This document shows positions 10,942-12,917 of a DNA stretch of 12,917 bases, one piece after another. Origin of the DNA: Candidatus Kaiserbacteria bacterium RIFCSPLOWO2_01_FULL_54_13 (GTDB lineage Bacteria > Patescibacteriota > Minisyncoccia > Phycocordibacterales > UBA2100); contig MFLZ01000002.1 in assembly GCA_001781685.1 (NCBI GenBank), positions 11,547 to 24,463 of the forward strand, in the 5' to 3' direction. Both the position numbers and the translations under genes were made by a program. The notes below the pieces were generated by a model that did no database searches, was not told the origin of the DNA, and worked only from the letters and a program-made list of their open reading frames with translations. How positions within the stretch are numbered: position 1 is the first letter of the stretch; every line of letters begins with the position of its first letter.

Positions 10942-12917
10942 ATGCGTAAGAAAGACGTCATCCCGCAGGATTTTGAAGCAGTCGTGATGCGACTTGCATC
11001 CCCCGAGCGTGTTCTTGAATGGAGCTCCGGCGAAATCACAAAACCGGAAACCATCAACTACCGCACGCAGCGCCCGGAAAAGAACGGGCTCTTCGACGAG
11101 CGCGTCTTCGGTCCCGAAAAAGATTATGAGTGCTACTGCGGCAAGTACCGCGGCATCCGCTTCAGAGGGATCGTGTGCGAAAAGTGCAGCGTCGAGATCA
11201 CGCGCGCGATCGTGCGGCGCGAGCGGATGGGGCACATTGATCTCGCTACACCAGTTTCACACATCTGGTTTCTTCGAGGGATTCCCTCGCGGATTGCCTT
11301 GATGCTCGGCCTCTCAAGCGCAGAAGTGGAAAAGGTCGTGTACTTTGCGGGTTACATCGTGACGCACGTAGATGAGAGCGAACGCGGGAGGCTCTTGAAG
11401 GAACTCGAGCAGGAATTTCAGGCCAAGACGAAGGCTGCGACAAACGCAGAAGCAAAAACCACGCTAAAGGAGAAAGCACAGAAGGCAAAAAAAGAAATCG
11501 ATTCTATTCAGGTTGGTTCGGTTCTCGACGAGGCGGCGTATCACCTCTTTGCAGTGAAGTACGGCGCCATGTTCCGCGCTACTATTGGCGCCGAGGCGCT
11601 CTACAACATCCTGAAGCAGATTGATATCGGCGAGTTTATCAAACGCATGAAGGAAGAGTACGAGGATGCCCCGGCTGCAGAGCGTGACAAGTTGCGCAAA
11701 CGCCTAGCGCTCGCAGAGGCTCTGAAGAGGAGCGGAGTGCGGCCCGAATGGATGTTCATGACGCGGCTCCCAGTCGTCCCGCCGGCCTTGCGCCCCATGG
11801 TTGCCTTGGAAGGCGGGCGTCACGCCTCAAGCGATCTCAATGACCTCTACCGCCGCGTCATCAACCGCAACAATCGTTTGAAGCGGCTTCAGGCAATTCA
11901 CGCGCCTGAGGTGATTTTGCGCAACGAAAAGCGAATTCTTCAGGAGGCCGTCGACGCCTTACTCGACAACTCGATGCGTCGCGGAGCAGGTGTCTTGGGC
12001 ATCTTGGGCGGCAGGCGGCGCGCCCTCAAATCGCTTGCCGATTACCTTAAGGGAAAGCACGGCTATCTCCGGCAAAACCTTCTCGGCAAACGCGTCGACT
12101 ACTCGGGCCGCTCCGTTATCGTGGTTGGACCTGATTTGGCACTCGACGAGTGCGGATTACCCAAGCACATGGTTCTTGAGCTCTTCAGGCCGTTTGTGAT
12201 ACACGGGCTTCTGTCGCGCGAGCTTGCGTATAACATCCGCGGCGCCGGCCGCCTCATCGAGGACGAAGCGCCGGAGGTGTGGCCGATTCTCGAAGAGGCC
12301 ATTAAAGGGAAGCACGTGCTCCTCAATCGCGCACCGACCTTGCACCGTCAGTCGATCCAGGCGTTTCGGCCCGTTCTCGTAGAAGGAAATGCAATCCAGA
12401 TACACCCTTTGGTGTGTCCCGCCTACAACGCAGACTTTGACGGCGACGCGATGGCGGTCCATGTGCCTCTCTCCGAGGCCTCGCAGCTCGAAGCAGCGAA
12501 GATCATGTCAGCCAACAAAAACATCTTAAAGCCGGGAAGCGGCGACGTCGTGGTTGCCTCAAAACTCCTCGACATCGTCTTGGGCTGCTACTGGATGACC
12601 AAGATGCTCGAAGGAGCGAAGGGCGAGGGAAAGAGCTTTCCCTCCACGAACGCCGCGATTACTGCGTACGACTTCGGCGCGGCTAATCTTCGCGCGAAAA
12701 TCAAAGTTCTTCCGGGAGACAGCAAAAAGTACGCGCATTTCGGAGGGAAGGTTTTTGAAACAACTGTCGGCCGCCTCCTCTTCAACTCCGTCTTGCCGAG
12801 CGATTTTCCCTTCGTGAACGAAGACGTGACCAACAAGCGCATGGGTGCTCTCGTTCAGGAACTCGTCGTCCACTACAAGCTCGACGGCATTCCTCCGATC
12901 CTCGACAAGATAAAAGA
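10942..12917 (+). CDS. rpoC: DNA-directed RNA polymerase subunit beta' (N-terminal part; runs off the window)
   Basis: The frame is open from ATG 10942 to the end of the window, 658 complete codons. It contains the beta' zinc ribbon (C64, C66, C79, C82), a Lys/Ala-rich helical segment at about 150-190, the LLGKRVDYSGRSVIVVGPDL switch/active-site entry segment, LLNRAPTLHRQSIQAF, and the catalytic NADFDGD motif with D498, D500 and D502 binding the active-site magnesium. The sequence is conventional and the 3' half lies outside. It is co-transcribed with rpoB from the promoter at 7377-7404. No Shine-Dalgarno precedes the ATG; an AT-rich repeat fills the gap from rpoB. Confidence 0.98.
   Translation, partial: MRKKDVIPQDFEAVVMRLASPERVLEWSSGEITKPETINYRTQRPEKNGLFDERVFGPEKDYECYCGKYRGIRFRGIVCEKCSVEITRAIVRRERMGHIDLATPVSHIWFLRGIPSRIALMLGLSSAEVEKVVYFAGYIVTHVDESERGRLLKELEQEFQAKTKAATNAEAKTTLKEKAQKAKKEIDSIQVGSVLDEAAYHLFAVKYGAMFRATIGAEALYNILKQIDIGEFIKRMKEEYEDAPAAERDKLRKRLALAEALKRSGVRPEWMFMTRLPVVPPALRPMVALEGGRHASSDLNDLYRRVINRNNRLKRLQAIHAPEVILRNEKRILQEAVDALLDNSMRRGAGVLGILGGRRRALKSLADYLKGKHGYLRQNLLGKRVDYSGRSVIVVGPDLALDECGLPKHMVLELFRPFVIHGLLSRELAYNIRGAGRLIEDEAPEVWPILEEAIKGKHVLLNRAPTLHRQSIQAFRPVLVEGNAIQIHPLVCPAYNADFDGDAMAVHVPLSEASQLEAAKIMSANKNILKPGSGDVVVASKLLDIVLGCYWMTKMLEGAKGEGKSFPSTNAAITAYDFGAANLRAKIKVLPGDSKKYAHFGGKVFETTVGRLLFNSVLPSDFPFVNEDVTNKRMGALVQELVVHYKLDGIPPILDKIK

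Overview
The window reads as a housekeeping segment from a Patescibacteria (CPR) genome, most likely a Paceibacteria/Parcubacteria lineage. The grounds are a NusB protein fused to a Nudix domain, a very short SMC protein, a PaaX/Cas2-like winged-helix gene of a kind common in that group, RNA polymerase subunits on the short side, missing neighbours (no rimM, rplS or rplJL where many bacteria have them), and an almost complete lack of Shine-Dalgarno sequences. The standard code applies: TGA is used as a stop (smc). The placement comes from reading the proteins and was not tested against a database.

Layout: 1-84 is the tail of an unidentified charged protein (perhaps bL32). 121-319 is a structured, self-complementary element that ends exactly at the start codon of nusB-nudix (320-1234), followed 8 nt later by rnc (1243-1929). 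1930-2891 interrupts the usual rnc-smc order. It holds a minus-strand PaaX/Cas2-like regulator (2039-2629) bracketed by two copies of one palindrome, a second decayed copy of the RNase III C-terminal coding end (2683-2715), a GC-rich 82-nt stem-loop, and a heptamer tandem repeat abutting smc. smc (2892-5102) encodes a mini-SMC with no canonical hinge. It converges, with a 2-bp gap, on a minus-strand orphan gene with three HTH-like repeats (5105-5809). That gene is divergent from rpsP (5891-6328), which is followed by khpA (6390-6719) and a one-base-overlapping trmD (6719-7357). A good sigma70-type promoter then drives rpoB (7697-10870) and rpoC (10942 to the window end) through a leader of about 290 nt. 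The leader carries a chain of hairpins and a second copy of the element seen before nusB.

The genes fit together as an RNA-centred set: transcription (rpoB, rpoC, nusB), rRNA processing (rnc), ribosome and tRNA modification (rpsP, khpA, trmD), plus chromosome segregation (smc). The most unusual content is in the control regions. The same three-stem element immediately precedes the start codons of nusB and rpoB. Nearly identical promoter/discriminator sequences serve rpsP and rpoBC. Several genes appear to be leaderless, with the start codon about 10 nt after the -10 hexamer. A Cas2-fold regulator has its start codon at the centre of a perfect 28-bp palindrome.
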